Shown here: positions 11,698 to 22,184 of the stretch, in pieces
Layout of the letters: the number at the start of each line of letters is the position of its first letter
Position numbering within the stretch: position 1 is the first letter of the stretch
DNA from: Takakia lepidozioides
Lineage: Eukaryota; Streptophyta; Takakiopsida; Takakiales; Takakiaceae
Length of the DNA: 60,000 nucleotides
Assembly: GCA_030704615.1 (NCBI GenBank)
Contig: CM060731.1
Location: 78,598,756 to 78,658,755, forward strand
Direction: 5' to 3'
Program-made: the position numbers and the translations under genes
Notes under the pieces: generated by a model
What the model saw: the letters and a program-made list of their open reading frames with translations, nothing else
What the model was told of the DNA's origin: nothing
Database searches by the model: none

Positions 11698-12052
11698 TGT
11701 CAAGTTAAATAAGCACAGTGTGAAACTAACTAGAATAAAGCTAGTTATTTGTATTTAACACTTGGATTTAGATCAAGTGTTAAATCAGGTGTCAAGTTTA
11801 GTTTGACACCTGAATTGTCTTATCTTCACGAGAGCGTCAGTCGCGCAGCTCATCTCTCTCGAGTTGAGCCTGCGCGACCGAGCTCCTTCATCGTTTAGAA
11901 CTGAGTGTACTTATGATGGGAGGATAGGTTGTTGTGGGGTGGAGTCCCCATAGCTTGGGGTGCCCCTGGCTCGACTATTATCTGAAAGAGTGATGATGAG
12001 ATGGATTTCATGTTTCTTGTGTTAAGAGTGTGTTCTTAGCTTTTCTTATCAC
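11698..12052 (+). repeat. left LTR-like repeat of copy A
   Basis: Starts TGTCAAGTTAAATAAGCACA and matches 23328-23681 at roughly 90 percent by eye over about 350 bp, including AACTAGTTATTTGTATTTAA-like and GTGGGGTGGAGTCCCCATAG blocks. It contains hairpin-forming segments (AGGTGTCAAG...TTGACACCT; GCGCAG...CTGCGC). The TG start suits an LTR. The end is not clear because similarity to the right copy fades near 12,052. Confidence 0.6.
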
Positions 12053-12410
12053 TCGAGAGAGATGATGCTATCTAGTTTTCTAGTGCTAAGGATGCGTGGC
12101 TGCAAATATGAGTAGTATCGTTCAAACCCCTCATTTCTCATGAGTGCCTAGGGTTGTCTTTATTATGTTTGTTTTAGCACTATTATAATATATATCTTGG
12201 GGCAGGAGTCCATCTGGCCCTGCTGTTGCCATGGGTATGCGCTTGTTGTTTCACACATTGGCGTTGGTGGTGATCAGGGTGTAGTCATCCCTGTTTGTGG
12301 TGGCGGGTGCGCGCAGGGGGCCCTGGCAGCTCTGCTGCCTGAGCGCTGGGGCAGGCTGAGCACCCAGTAGGCCAGTCGTGCCCAACTTGTGTGGTCCGTT
12401 GTGTTGCAGC

Positions 12411-13335
12411 TCAAGAAGGGCCATTGGCTTGTAGCCCCATTCTGGGTTGCAAGCATATTGCTAGATTCACCGTGCCCTGTAGAGACTCGTTGCCAGCGTA
12501 CAGGGAAAGGTAGTCGGAGGAGGCAGGTAGGTCGTGGGCCTTCTCCACTTTCCCCTGAATGGGAATCGCCAAGGCCATCTCCATAACGAAGGCGCGGTTG
12601 CCTTTTAAGAGCACAATGCCATCAGTTGCAGGGTGGAGGAGCTCGATTTTGAGAAGTCCAGACCATAGTTTGCTACCGTGCTTAGTAAAGGCAGTGATCG
12701 GTGAACTGGAGGTGTCCATGTGTTGTGAGGGGCCTGGCGCAGCGTACTTTTTGGGATCAGAGTGGGAGCTGTCGGCGTCACTGTTGAGCGCACTCGATGC
12801 TCGTTTGATACCTGGGTTGTTAGCCAAGAGCACCAGGTGGCGTAGGTGTTGCAGAGCGGAGGATAATCTGGTGGTCTGACGGGTTGGTTATCACAGGAGT
12901 TTGTGTTGCTGGAGCGCCTGGGGCATGTGTGTCATTGATCGTTGGCAGATTCTGCGCAGAGCGAGTTTGGTAGGCGCGCTCCGTTGCAAAGAACTGTTCG
13001 TCAGAGAGATGCATGTCGCTGATCTCGGTGTACCGTCTGTGTAGCCTTCCATTGTCACTTCGTTGGTTGAATGCTGCTTTCTAGTGGAATGGGGTTTTGT
13101 GGCTTGGGATGGCCGGAGTGCAGAAGGCATGAGGGCAGTTGGACACCTGCCGCGCACTGCTAAAGAGAAGCTCGTGGTGGCAGTGCTTACAGGCCACCTT
13201 GATGTGGCGGCATTGCGACTTCCTGCCAGCCAGTACGTCAGTACTCTTTTGAGCCCCCTGAAGCATTAATTCACACACCTGATGAAGATTTCTAAGGTTG
13301 TGGTGGAAAGAATGGTTGGCAATCTTTCCAGCCAA
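12411..13335 (-). pseudogene. decayed minus-strand ORF, possible BED-like zinc finger
   Basis: On the minus strand one frame runs from 13335 to 12820 with a single in-frame TAG at 13081-13083. It includes a Cys/His cluster, VACKHCHHELLFSSARQ then NCPHAFC, that could be a degenerate BED-type finger as found at the N-terminus of hAT transposases. A second frame (12833-12411) stays open for 140 codons with protein-like composition. Both lie antisense inside the retrotransposon leader. I cannot name the family; a nested DNA transposon remnant is the best inference. Confidence 0.3.
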
Positions 13336-14521
13336 TAGTGAAAGTTGGGACTAGCGCCTTGTGCCTCGTGGTTGGTCAAGCTGGCCACAACAGCTTTTCT
13401 TTGTGGTTCGTTGAACTATAGGCTTGGCAACTTTTTACATGAGCCTGTGCATGGCCTTGTAAAGATGGTTAATGCAGCTGAACTCCACATTGAGCCAGCA
13501 CAACAAGCTGCTGCACTTACGCCAGCCCCTTTGCAACAGCAAGCCTCCAGGCAATCTATTACTGGTCATCTCTCTTCATCCGATTCTTTGGAGGGTAGTC
13601 AAATGTCAGGCAGCTGTGAGAAAGGCCAAGCAAGAGCAGTCCAGGGAAGGATTGACGAGGTCACCAGATCTTAGGCCATTTGCTGGAAGGGAGGGGCGCT
13701 TTCTGACAGTGTCAACCTCCCAGGTTGGCGATCCTCAGGTTTTGGAGGATTGAACCTCAAGGTTGTGTTTGTTGCAGGAGAGCATGAGAGTGGGAGACTG
13801 TGGACTCACCAGGTGACACTTGGTGTATGAGCGGGATATGAGCTGAAGGGGCCCAGCTCACTACACGACCTGCTCGGTCTATGTTTACAATCCAGAACTT
13901 GAGGGCAGCCCGTGCCAACTCCATGTAAAGGCTTACACAATCAGTGATAGCAGATCTGTTGTTGCCACCTTGAAAAATCAGCACGCATGAAGGGCTGTAA
14001 GTGTTCTTGATCAAAGCTAGTTAGCTCTGGTGCTTTCCGGGGTTGCATTGTAAGTGCTCCTGCTTTTGTTGGGAATATTGGTGCAAAGGATTAAGGCTCG
14101 GCATAGCTACGGATCTCGACTGGAGGAGAGCAGGTCACTGGTAACCAAGAGCTGTGGGGGGTGCATTTGTAAACACAACTGAAATCCTAGGAATTATAGG
14201 GCATGTGGCCAGGGAACCTAGGAAACCATATAGAACTTAGGGAACCGGGAACCAGTTACCAGATATTTTGGGTGTAACTTTAAATGATTTAAAGCCAAAT
14301 TGGTCATATCTTTGTCAAATGGACTCTGTTTGACTCAGTTCTTGAGGGGATAGCTGCAGAAAGGGGAAATCTACCTATCTCAACCTGGTTTTAGTTTTTG
14401 GGACTCTGCTAAAAATCTATGGAATTTTTAGAATGTGAGTGTGCCATGAAAGATCCACAATTCTGTTTCTAGAACCTGTTCTGGTCTACATGAGAGATAA
14501 ATCTGGGGATGTACTCCTTGT
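13336..14521. other. no gene seen (leader region of copy A)
   Basis: Open frames here are short and compete on both strands without recognisable motifs. Nothing can be supported beyond a likely leader or nested-insertion origin. Confidence 0.4.
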
Positions 14522-15148
14522 ATGGCTGGGGGAAATGAGGACGTAATTGAAGGGCAGGTCTCTTCTCTTAGCCTGTGTACACAAGGGGACATAATTTATG
14601 TTTCCCAAGGAACTCAGACTGATTTGAGTGGAGAACAGTTGGACGAGTTGATTGCATACTGGGAGTCAGGCATTAGCAGTGGACAACAAACTGCTGTAGT
14701 TGGCGTTGAGGGCCTCAATATCGCTTTGGACAGTCAGAACTCTGTTGGAGCCAGCAGTTCTGCAGCTGTAGGTGAAATACCTAAGTGGGTGAAAGCTAGG
14801 CTTGGAACACAGCCAAAGACAGCCCCGGGTACCAAGGTGTTCAGCCACAAGGCCATGGTGTACTGGAGCAGAGGAGCAGGAGCTACACAAGTTTGTGCAA
14901 TCAGACATGGTTGCAGCCGGACACGCTCTACACAAGGCAATCGCGAGCGGGGGTTCATTAGCAATGACAAGTTTGTTTTTCTTGAAGGAGATGCAGTCAT
15001 CCGCAATGAGGACACCCGTAATCGTCTCAAAGCTTTCGAGTTGAGAGACTATCAGACCCTACCTTTGTTTTCTTTAGTGTTCAGTGAGCGGGAGATAGGG
15101 AGTATTGCTTTGTCTCTACCTGGCAGAAAGAAGAGGAGGGTTGGTTAG
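14522..15148 (+). CDS. unknown ORF upstream of gag in copy A
   Basis: A 208-codon ORF starts at an ATG (14522). The N-terminal half is acidic and Gln/Ser-rich; the C-terminus is basic (GRKKRRVG). Downstream sequence in a neighbouring frame stays protein-like for about 100 bp (PPTPYYHAERG) before stops at about 15268. Alternative frames overlap in the middle (about 14830-15040), which suggests internal indels. It could be a gag N-terminal region or an extra element-encoded protein. I do not recognise it. Confidence 0.35.
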   Translation: MAGGNEDVIEGQVSSLSLCTQGDIIYVSQGTQTDLSGEQLDELIAYWESGISSGQQTAVVGVEGLNIALDSQNSVGASSSAAVGEIPKWVKARLGTQPKTAPGTKVFSHKAMVYWSRGAGATQVCAIRHGCSRTRSTQGNRERGFISNDKFVFLEGDAVIRNEDTRNRLKAFELRDYQTLPLFSLVFSEREIGSIALSLPGRKKRRVG

Positions 15149-15780
15149 AGCGAGCTACTGTAGCTTGGGACAAGGTTAGTGGCAGGTTTCTGGACATAGA
15201 TATACCTCCTACACCTTATTATCATGCAGAGCGAGGCACTTTGAGAGAAGTCTGGCAGTTGATAGCATAGATCAGGATTAGATCTTGCTGGGTCGGGCTT
15301 TTATTCTTCCCCTCCATCTCTGTACTATTTTCATTATCTTGTACTTGTAGTTGCCAAAGCCTCTCTTGGTGGAGGCCAGTCAGTCCGGGGTTTTGGGCTG
15401 GGATATTCTGCAGGATCAGCATTGCAGATGGATTTTGGTGTGGGGGTGTTGATGTTTTGATTTCTTGTGTTTGGATCCCCCCAACACCTGCATGCTTGAC
15501 TGTGCGCCATGTTGGTTTTGTGTGGGCGCTTGCTTTCATAGGGATTAGGCCGGATTTGATCACCGGTCAATCTTAGAGTATGCTGTCGGTGGTGAGGCTG
15601 GAGTGATGACCAACAAGACCACCAGTGTTTCTTCTATGGTGAGACTGGGTTGATGACCAGCCACCATAGGAGTTCTTGCGGTGGATGCAGGTGCAGGTGC
15701 CCTGAGCCACTGGGATATGACCCTTAAACTGCAACAGGTGCCCACCCGTGTCACTATTAGAATTAGTACTAGAGCCTTAT
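15149..15780. other. stop-rich region between leader ORF and gag
   Basis: The plus strand has many stops in all frames. It probably derives from decayed element-coding or spacer sequence, but no motif is visible. Confidence 0.35.
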
Positions 15781-17384
15781 AGTGTCACGTGGGGAGGTGC
15801 ACATTGTGAGTGTCATCACGGAGTTACCCAGGGTTCTGAGGGGAGTACGGCTACAGGCAGTAGTAGTGAGAGTGGGTTCACCAGATGAGGTGTTCGTTTC
15901 AGACCACCTTCACCTCCACCTTCAACTAATGCAGAGTCAGACACAGACTCGGAGGCTTCATCAACAGGTGTGCAGTTTTATTCGCCATTGTTGTGGGACG
16001 ACATGGAGGAGATGTATGGAGCTACCAAGGGGCTTCGTAGGTACTCTGGAGCTGTGGCACAATCGAGTTGGATGACTTTATCCAGGAGTTCGACAGCTGG
16101 TGTGATTTGCAGCAGATGCGCAATCCACAGCTATTCACCCCATTCATGGCGTGGAAGGGACTGTTCCAGCATTTGGAAGGCCCGCCTATGGACGATTACC
16201 ACGAGTTCAGTGAGGACATGAAGCAGAGATTGAGGAGTGGAGGATGTATTGGTCACCTGACTACGTCTCCATTACTCGAGGCACGACGCGACCAGTAGCT
16301 GCATCAGTATCAATATCTTCCACTGCCAGCACTAGTAGTGGAACAAGTAGTGCCGGTACTTCTGCAGGTGGTACCAGTTCAAAAGGTGCTACTACTCCTC
16401 TTGCCACGACTACAACACATGTGCCTAGATTCAACCCGGTGGTGGAGTTCTTTCCAGGAGTTGCGGAGGAACTTCCAAGGTGTACGGACAGAGAAGCTGC
16501 GAAGTTTGCAAGACTTCCAGCGCAAACCCAGTGAGAGCCTGCGAGAGGCCTACACTCGTATGAGGCGCTTGATAAGTGTGACCCAAGGGGTTACTGAAGC
16601 TCAGGCAATCCAGTTCTGGTATGGAATTTTGGACAAAGAGCTCAGGAGAAGGTGCGGATGCAACCCTGTTACAAGCAGCCCAACCCACATTAGCAGATGT
16701 GTTTCTGCTGGCTGAGCGGATTGAGCTCAACATGGTGGAGGAGCGAGTTGTTACCATTGGATTTGGCAAGGACATGCCTGCACGAGGCACAGCTGCCAGC
16801 CCACAGGCACAAGGGACTGCCCAACAGCGTGGTCAGGGGGCAAGGTTTCCCAACCCAAGTTCCATGGAGCTTACAGGGGACCTCAGGTGCAGAGGCCCGT
16901 GGCATCTTTTGCAGGCCAACAGCAACCAGGGGTGATATGTTGGACATGTGGAGGACCCCATGTCAAGAGAGATTGCCCAGAGAGTGGCAGAAGGCCGGCA
17001 CAAGCACAGCCTGCACAGTTGCAGTGTGGGCATTGTGGCAAGTATGGGCATGGAGATGCCCAGTGTTATGACTTGCATCCTGAGTTGCGCCCAGGCCAGT
17101 TCCAAGGGAACAATGGTGGCCGGGGGCGAGGTGGACCAGCCCAGAGAGGACGAGGTGGTCGGGCACGAGGTGCAGGCCAAGGGCAAGCTCAACATGGCCA
17201 AGGACGCGGAGGTCAGGGTGTTGACCAAGGCATGGCCAACCGGCTTCAGCAGCTAGAGCAGAGGCTCGCTGCCATGGCTACAGCTCAGGCGGTACCGGCT
17301 CCCAGGCGGGATGGTCCACCTCCTCTCCTGAGGGAGGAGATATGGGAGGCATGGGATTCATGTGCGGAGCAGCACTACCACTAG
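15781..17384 (+). pseudogene. gag polyprotein region of copy A (two CCHC knuckles)
   Basis: Capsid-like sequence appears in alternating frames: QFYSPLLWDDMEEMYGATKG (about 15970), DFIQEFDSWCDLQQ (16070), then a retrotransposon gag block with SLQDFQRKPSESLREAYTRM at about 16506 and IQFWYGIL at about 16608. The frame 16887-17384 carries two zinc knuckles, CWTCGGPHVKRDC and CGHCGKYGHGDAQC, followed by a Gly/Arg-rich RGG-like tract (GGRGRGGPAQRGRGGRARG) and a short coiled-coil-like RLQQLEQRLAAMA. Known role: particle assembly and RNA binding. At least three frameshifts break it. Confidence 0.75.
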
Positions 17385-17387
17385 CAG

Positions 17388-18662
17388 GTGGAGTCTGCTG
17401 CAGCCGTGACTCGAGGAGCAGCACGAGTTCCTGAGCCACGAGGTGCAGAGGTGGAATTGGATCCACAGCGTGGGGAGGCAAGCCGTCAGGCGAGGCTTCC
17501 TCAGTCATTCACATTGGCGGAGACAGTGTCGACGCCATCCATGGCACCTAGTTCTCGCCCGACTATTACCGAGGCGGAGGTTACTATGCCATTGGGGAGA
17601 GCTACACGTGCAGCACTGACACCTGCTACCAAGGCTAGTGCAGCCGGTGTGTTATTGGGGGCAGCCACCTCTGTGTGTCAAGCCCCACTGTTCTCGGCAA
17701 CCATGATTGCGACGCCGGGGGTAAGACCAGCTGCAGTGTTCAGACTAGCAGCAACACTCTGTGAGAGTGGGGAGGTCACTTCATCTTCTGCGGAGTTAGT
17801 GGAAGGTGTAGTGGCAGAGGGATCCTCGGATTTGAGGGTCAAGACTGCCACGGCTGCGCCATGGCAAGCTGCAGCTGCCAGGTTGACGGAGCTGCCAGCT
17901 AGGCCAGCCTTTGAGCGCGCCATGGTGACACCTGGAGTTGTCTTGTTAGACAACCAGGATGACATTTTCTCTTTGAGTGGACCGGCAGGCAAGAAGTACC
18001 GGCCACTGCGGGTCTTGTTGGACTCGGGAGCTCAGCCACTGATGTTGGGCAGAGCTGCTATTGCAGGTTTGGGCCTCATGGAGGCGGATATGGAGCCTTG
18101 TCCTTTCCAGATACAGACATCTCTGGGAGGATCAGAGCAGGCTCGGGGCATGACACGGCGTGAGTTGGCCATTAGACTGCAGCCGGATCATCCTATAGAT
18201 GGCTCAGTGATGCGAGCCAAGGCCATTGTGACAGACGCGGTCTCTTACGATGTCCTCGTTGGTGGGGCAGTGTTATATCCCATGGGCTTCACCCTGGACT
18301 TTTGGGAGGAGTCAGCATCCTACAGGCCTGGATGGCAGTCAGGGGATGGTCGTCGTGCACAGCTCCCTGTGACATTCATTGGGGGTATTGCGGCTGCCCA
18401 GCGGGGCAAGATGCCAACACTAGCCGCCTTTACAGCTGCAGTTAGTTGGCCTGGAGAGTTGCTGGAAGGCAATGCCCATGCAGAGGATGTGCCACCTCCA
18501 GCAGAGCAGGATGACATGCATGGTACGGCGGAGTTGCCTGCCATGGTTGCTCACACTCCATTGTGGGGTACGAGCAAGGATTTGCAGCAGGCTGCTGATG
18601 GACGGGTGCAACAAGCCTGGGTAGAGGCCTTCGTACCGTCAGAGAAGAGGAGAGTGCGGTGA
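17388..18662 (+). CDS. retropepsin-like protease region of copy A
   Basis: A 424-codon open stretch. The first 190 residues are low-complexity Ala/Pro/Thr-rich linker. The protease core has the catalytic-type motif RVLLDSGAQPLMLGRAAI at about residues 208-225, with DSG in place of the commoner DTG, and a later hydrophobic block SYDVLVGGAVLYPMGFTLDF at about 286-305 corresponding to the ILG-type second motif. The C-terminal 100 residues link to the methyltransferase. The frame ends at a TGA overlapping the methyltransferase frame, so PR and MTase are in different frames in this copy. Copy B (26517-27545) has the same architecture. Confidence 0.75.
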   Translation: MESAAAVTRGAARVPEPRGAEVELDPQRGEASRQARLPQSFTLAETVSTPSMAPSSRPTITEAEVTMPLGRATRAALTPATKASAAGVLLGAATSVCQAPLFSATMIATPGVRPAAVFRLAATLCESGEVTSSSAELVEGVVAEGSSDLRVKTATAAPWQAAAARLTELPARPAFERAMVTPGVVLLDNQDDIFSLSGPAGKKYRPLRVLLDSGAQPLMLGRAAIAGLGLMEADMEPCPFQIQTSLGGSEQARGMTRRELAIRLQPDHPIDGSVMRAKAIVTDAVSYDVLVGGAVLYPMGFTLDFWEESASYRPGWQSGDGRRAQLPVTFIGGIAAAQRGKMPTLAAFTAAVSWPGELLEGNAHAEDVPPPAEQDDMHGTAELPAMVAHTPLWGTSKDLQQAADGRVQQAWVEAFVPSEKRRVR

Positions 18663-19979
18663 TTGCACCAGGACCACCTCAGTTGTCGCCATTGGACACC
18701 ACACCTCTTGTGTGGCAGTGCCCGGATGAAGGCATATGCCTTCTGGACTTGTTTGGCGGGATCAGCACTGGATTGGCTGCAGTACTGCAGGCAGGTGTAC
18801 GAGTTCGACGTTACCTGTATGTGGAGAGGATGAGACTGCACGACGCGTCTCACTGCGCCAGTTGCTCAGTTGGTACAGCAGTACCCTGATTTGTTGCCAG
18901 TGTCTGCAGTTCGTGGATACCAACAAGCCTTGCCAGCAGACATTTCGTTGCTGGGGGCGCAGGATTTGGAGCAGGTTGGCTCCATTGATCTGGTAGTGGC
19001 AGGTTGGCCCTGCCAAGGGCATTCATCAGCCGGGCATGGCAATGGATTGCGAGACTCGAGGACGGGTCTGTTTTGGGAGATGGTGCGGATTTTGCGCCAC
19101 TTGCAGCTTCATCAAGCTGTATCTCCAGCATACATCTTGGAGAATGTGCCACTGATGGGTGATTCTCGGGCCAGGGTGATGGCCAGTGTGCATCAAGTCC
19201 GGTCGTGGCTTGGGTCAGCAGTGTTGCTGGATGCAGCTGCAGTGGGGTCACGGGCTCATCGTCCACGGCTATGGTGGACTAACTTGATGCCACCCGCACT
19301 GCTCAAGCGTGCATTTGATGGGGTGCAGCGGCCAGCACACCTCACAGTGGATAGCATTTTGGACACAGGGAGGCAGTCTCAACGTGTGAGACACGATGAC
19401 CGTTCGCCTTTGGCAGTGGTCAACAGGGTGGGTCAACCACGAGCAGCATTACCTACACTGCTCAGCTTCCCAGGATCCCATGCTTTTCGGGATGGTGGAC
19501 CTGGCCTCTTGTGGGATAGCCAGTTGCAACAATTAGTGGAGCCCAATGCTGACGAGCGCGAGCGGGCGATGGGTTTTACCACTGGTACCACGGCGGTGCC
19601 ATCTCTTTCTGAGGCATCACGTCGTCAGGTGTTGGGGCAAGCAATGGATCTCAATTGCTTGACCTGGATTATCAGCTTGGCTATGGCTGAGCAGCGCAGA
19701 GTACGGAGTACACTTCCCTTCATGGTCTCCCTGCCTACCGAGACGGTACAGGCAGCGAGTGGGGGCGAGCAGGTGAGGACCACGAGGTGCAGGCCGCATC
19801 CATGGCACACGTGGGAGGTGCTCGAGGTTCAGAAGGAGTTGGCAGCCAAGGCGGCGGTGATGGATCAGGTTGGGGATTTTTCTCGGATTGAGGAGGTCCT
19901 CAAGGATGGGATGATGGGGCAGGATGAGACATTGTCACTGACAGAGGCAGTGGTCACTGCTCAAGAGGTTGCAGCATAG
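18659..19979 (+). pseudogene. DNA cytosine-5 methyltransferase domain in copy A pol
   Basis: The cytosine-5 methyltransferase motifs occur in canonical order. Motif I (AdoMet binding) is CLLDLFGGISTG at about 18740, in the frame 18659-18889. In the frame 18870-19979 follow motif IV GWPCQGHSSAGHGNG with the catalytic Cys at residue 48, motif VI ILENVP (90-94), motif VIII SRAHRPRLWW (127-136), a RERAMGF element and a motif X-like VLGQAMDLNCLTWI. Relative to copy B, a one-base loss near 18827 and another indel near 18865 split motif I from the rest, so this copy is broken. Family function: methylation of cytosine C5 in DNA. It sits between protease and RT. Confidence 0.85.
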
Positions 19980-20105
19980 CAACCACGGGACGCGTCTTCT
20001 ACCTCTAAGCCTGCTGGACTCAAGGTTGCAGTCACGGAGGACAACTGGGAGCCTGATGTTGGACCTATAGTCACCGGAGGAGAGAGACGACGTATACGGC
20101 GGTTC

Positions 20106-20630
20106 TTGAGGGCTTACAGGAACTGCTTTGCCTTCAGTTTGAAGGACTTAGGAGCACTGAAGGGTCAAGAGATTCGCATTGAATTGGCTACTGACACGCC
20201 AATCTTTCGGAGACCCTATAGATACAGTGACATGGAGAGGTCCTTGATTCAGATGAGAACTCAGGACCTTTGGGAGGCTGGTTTGGTGGAGCTATCTTGG
20301 GGAGAGTATGCTTCAGCCACAGTGATGCCAGCCAAGAAGGATGTCTTTGGCAATTGGACGGAGAGACGTATGTGCGGTGATTACCGGCCTGTAAATCGTC
20401 AGACCAAGTCCGATAGGTATGCCATGCCAACACCAGAGGAGATCTTTGATGCCATTGGGCATGCCAAGGTCTTTAGCACGTTGGATTTACGATCCGGATA
20501 TCACCAGTTGCCGATCAAGGAGGCGGATAAGCAAAAGACGGCATTCTGGGGGATCAATGAGCACGGGAAGGAGTGCCTATACCAGTGGAAGAGCATGAGA
20601 GACACCTTCAGGGGGTATTTGAGCGCTTGA
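20106..20630 (+). pseudogene. reverse transcriptase N-terminal part, active site deleted
   Basis: Encodes RT fingers and palm with MPAKKDVFGNWTERRMCGDY (about residues 75-94), [18 protein letters not shown] and FWGINEHGKECLYQW. The conserved FGL.NAP and Y.DD segment expected next is absent. Sequence jumps within about 20 bp (near 20585) to EEHERHLQGVFERL, which normally lies about 35-45 residues further on. The junction also changes frame. This deletion removes the catalytic aspartates, so the copy cannot reverse-transcribe. The left part also includes the linker VTEDNWEPDVGP upstream in the same region. Confidence 0.85.
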
Positions 20631-22180
20631 GGGCGCACGGATTGAAGTTACATCCGGGAAAGTGCAAGTTTTTCCACAACCAGATTGAGTATCTGGGTCA
20701 CATGATATATCCTGGAGGATTGGGGGTACAGCAGACTAAGGTAGAGTCCATTGCACAGGTTCCACGCCCCACGGATGTGAGCCGAGTTCGAGCTTTCATG
20801 GGGTTAGCAAACTATTATAGACGGTTTGTTAAGGGATTTAGTGCCATTGCAAAGGCTCTAACCAAGCTGACCAAGGTGGACCAGGAGTGGCAGTGGGAAG
20901 ATGAGCAAGAACAAGCTTTTCAAGAGCTCAAGGCGAGGTTGACCTCGGCGCCCATCTTGAGACGACCTATCAGGGGGCGTCCTTTTCAGCTGCATACAGA
21001 TTGGAGCATGCTGGGGCTTGGAGCGGTGCTCACACAGGTGGATGATGAGGGAAGAGAGTTCGTAGTGGCTTATGCTAGCCGCTCGAACAACATTGCAGAG
21101 TCTAAGTATAGCTCATATGAGGGAGAATGCTTAGCTGCAGTGTGGGCCGTGGCACACTTCAGGTGCTATCTATACGGCAATCTCTTCACCCTTGTCACGG
21201 ATCACCAACCACTCAAGTGGTTGATGGAGTCAGACAAGCTTACGGGGAAGCTTGCACGGTGGGCACTCATCCTTCAAGAGTATGACTTTCAGGTGGTGCA
21301 TCGACCGGGTTTGGTCAATCGCAATGCAGATGGGTTGAGTCGCAATCCATGCACGAGCCAGCAAGATGACACTGGAGCTCGGTGGCATGGTGAGACGGAC
21401 GAGGAGATGGTGCCCGGATGGCATGCATCTGCATTTCTGTGTATCTTGGCAGCGGAAGGCCAGGTTGGACCTGCAACAGGGATGACTGTAGATCAAGTGT
21501 CTGAGGACCCTGAGGCCAGCAATGAGCAAGGTGGCGCCAAAGATATACATGAGGATTCAGTTGTGTTGGACTACCTCCGCACTGGAGACACTGCAGCCAC
21601 TGTGACTGCCAAGGAGAGGGATCGGATCCTACAACGAGCCAAGAGGTTCAAGTGGGAGGGGACACACCTGCTCCGAGTGTGGGAGGATGGTCGAGTGAGG
21701 ATTGTGCCTCACCCAACACAGCGGGCACGGTTAGTGCGGCATGCCCATGAGGAGTTGGGGCATTTTGGGGTGCGACGCACTCATAGTCTACTGCAGGGGC
21801 AGTATTGGTGGCGTGGTATGCACACAGAGGTGCAACAATTTGTGGCTAGGTGCATGGTGTGTGACAGGGTGCGTGCTTCATTCAACGCCCCTACTCCACA
21901 ATTGCACCCTCTTCCGATCATGGGATTGGGCTACAGGTGGAGTCTTGACTTCGCAGGGCCGTTGCCACTGACCATGCGCCACAACAAGTACGTGTTGGTG
22001 ATGGTGGAGCACTTCTCCAAGTGGATTGAATTGGTTCCATTGCCTGATAAGGCTAGTGAGGGAGCTGCGTATGCATTCTTGGATTGTGTGCTTAGCCGAT
22101 TCGGTGCTCCAGCTGAGGTACTCACGGACCAAGGGAGAGAGTTCTTGGGGGAGTTTCAGGCTTTGTGTGACAAGCCTTGA
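20573..22180 (+). pseudogene. RT thumb, RNase H and integrase (first part) of copy A
   Basis: A 535-codon open stretch. Residues 1-110 are RT thumb/connection (KLHPGKCKFF, YLGHMI, MGLANYYRRFVKGFSAIA). RNase H follows at about 140-260 with LHTDWSMLGLGAVL, the SYEGECLAAVWA helix and VTDHQPLKWLM. The integrase zinc domain (H-x3-H-x~28-C-x2-C: HAHEELGHFGVRRTH, CMVCDRV) is at about 390-430. The catalytic core has LDFAGPLPL (first Asp) and VLTDQGREF (second Asp). The frame breaks near 22175, before the catalytic Glu, which is found in the next frame. Confidence 0.85.
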
Positions 22181-22184
22181 TAGA

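Noticed and set aside
12559-13674. Plus-strand open frames around 100 codons
   Set aside because: No motifs; the minus-strand reading over the same bases looks more protein-like.
14666-15044. Minus-strand frames of 89-98 codons over the leader ORF
   Set aside because: They mirror the plus-strand ORF and have no independent support.
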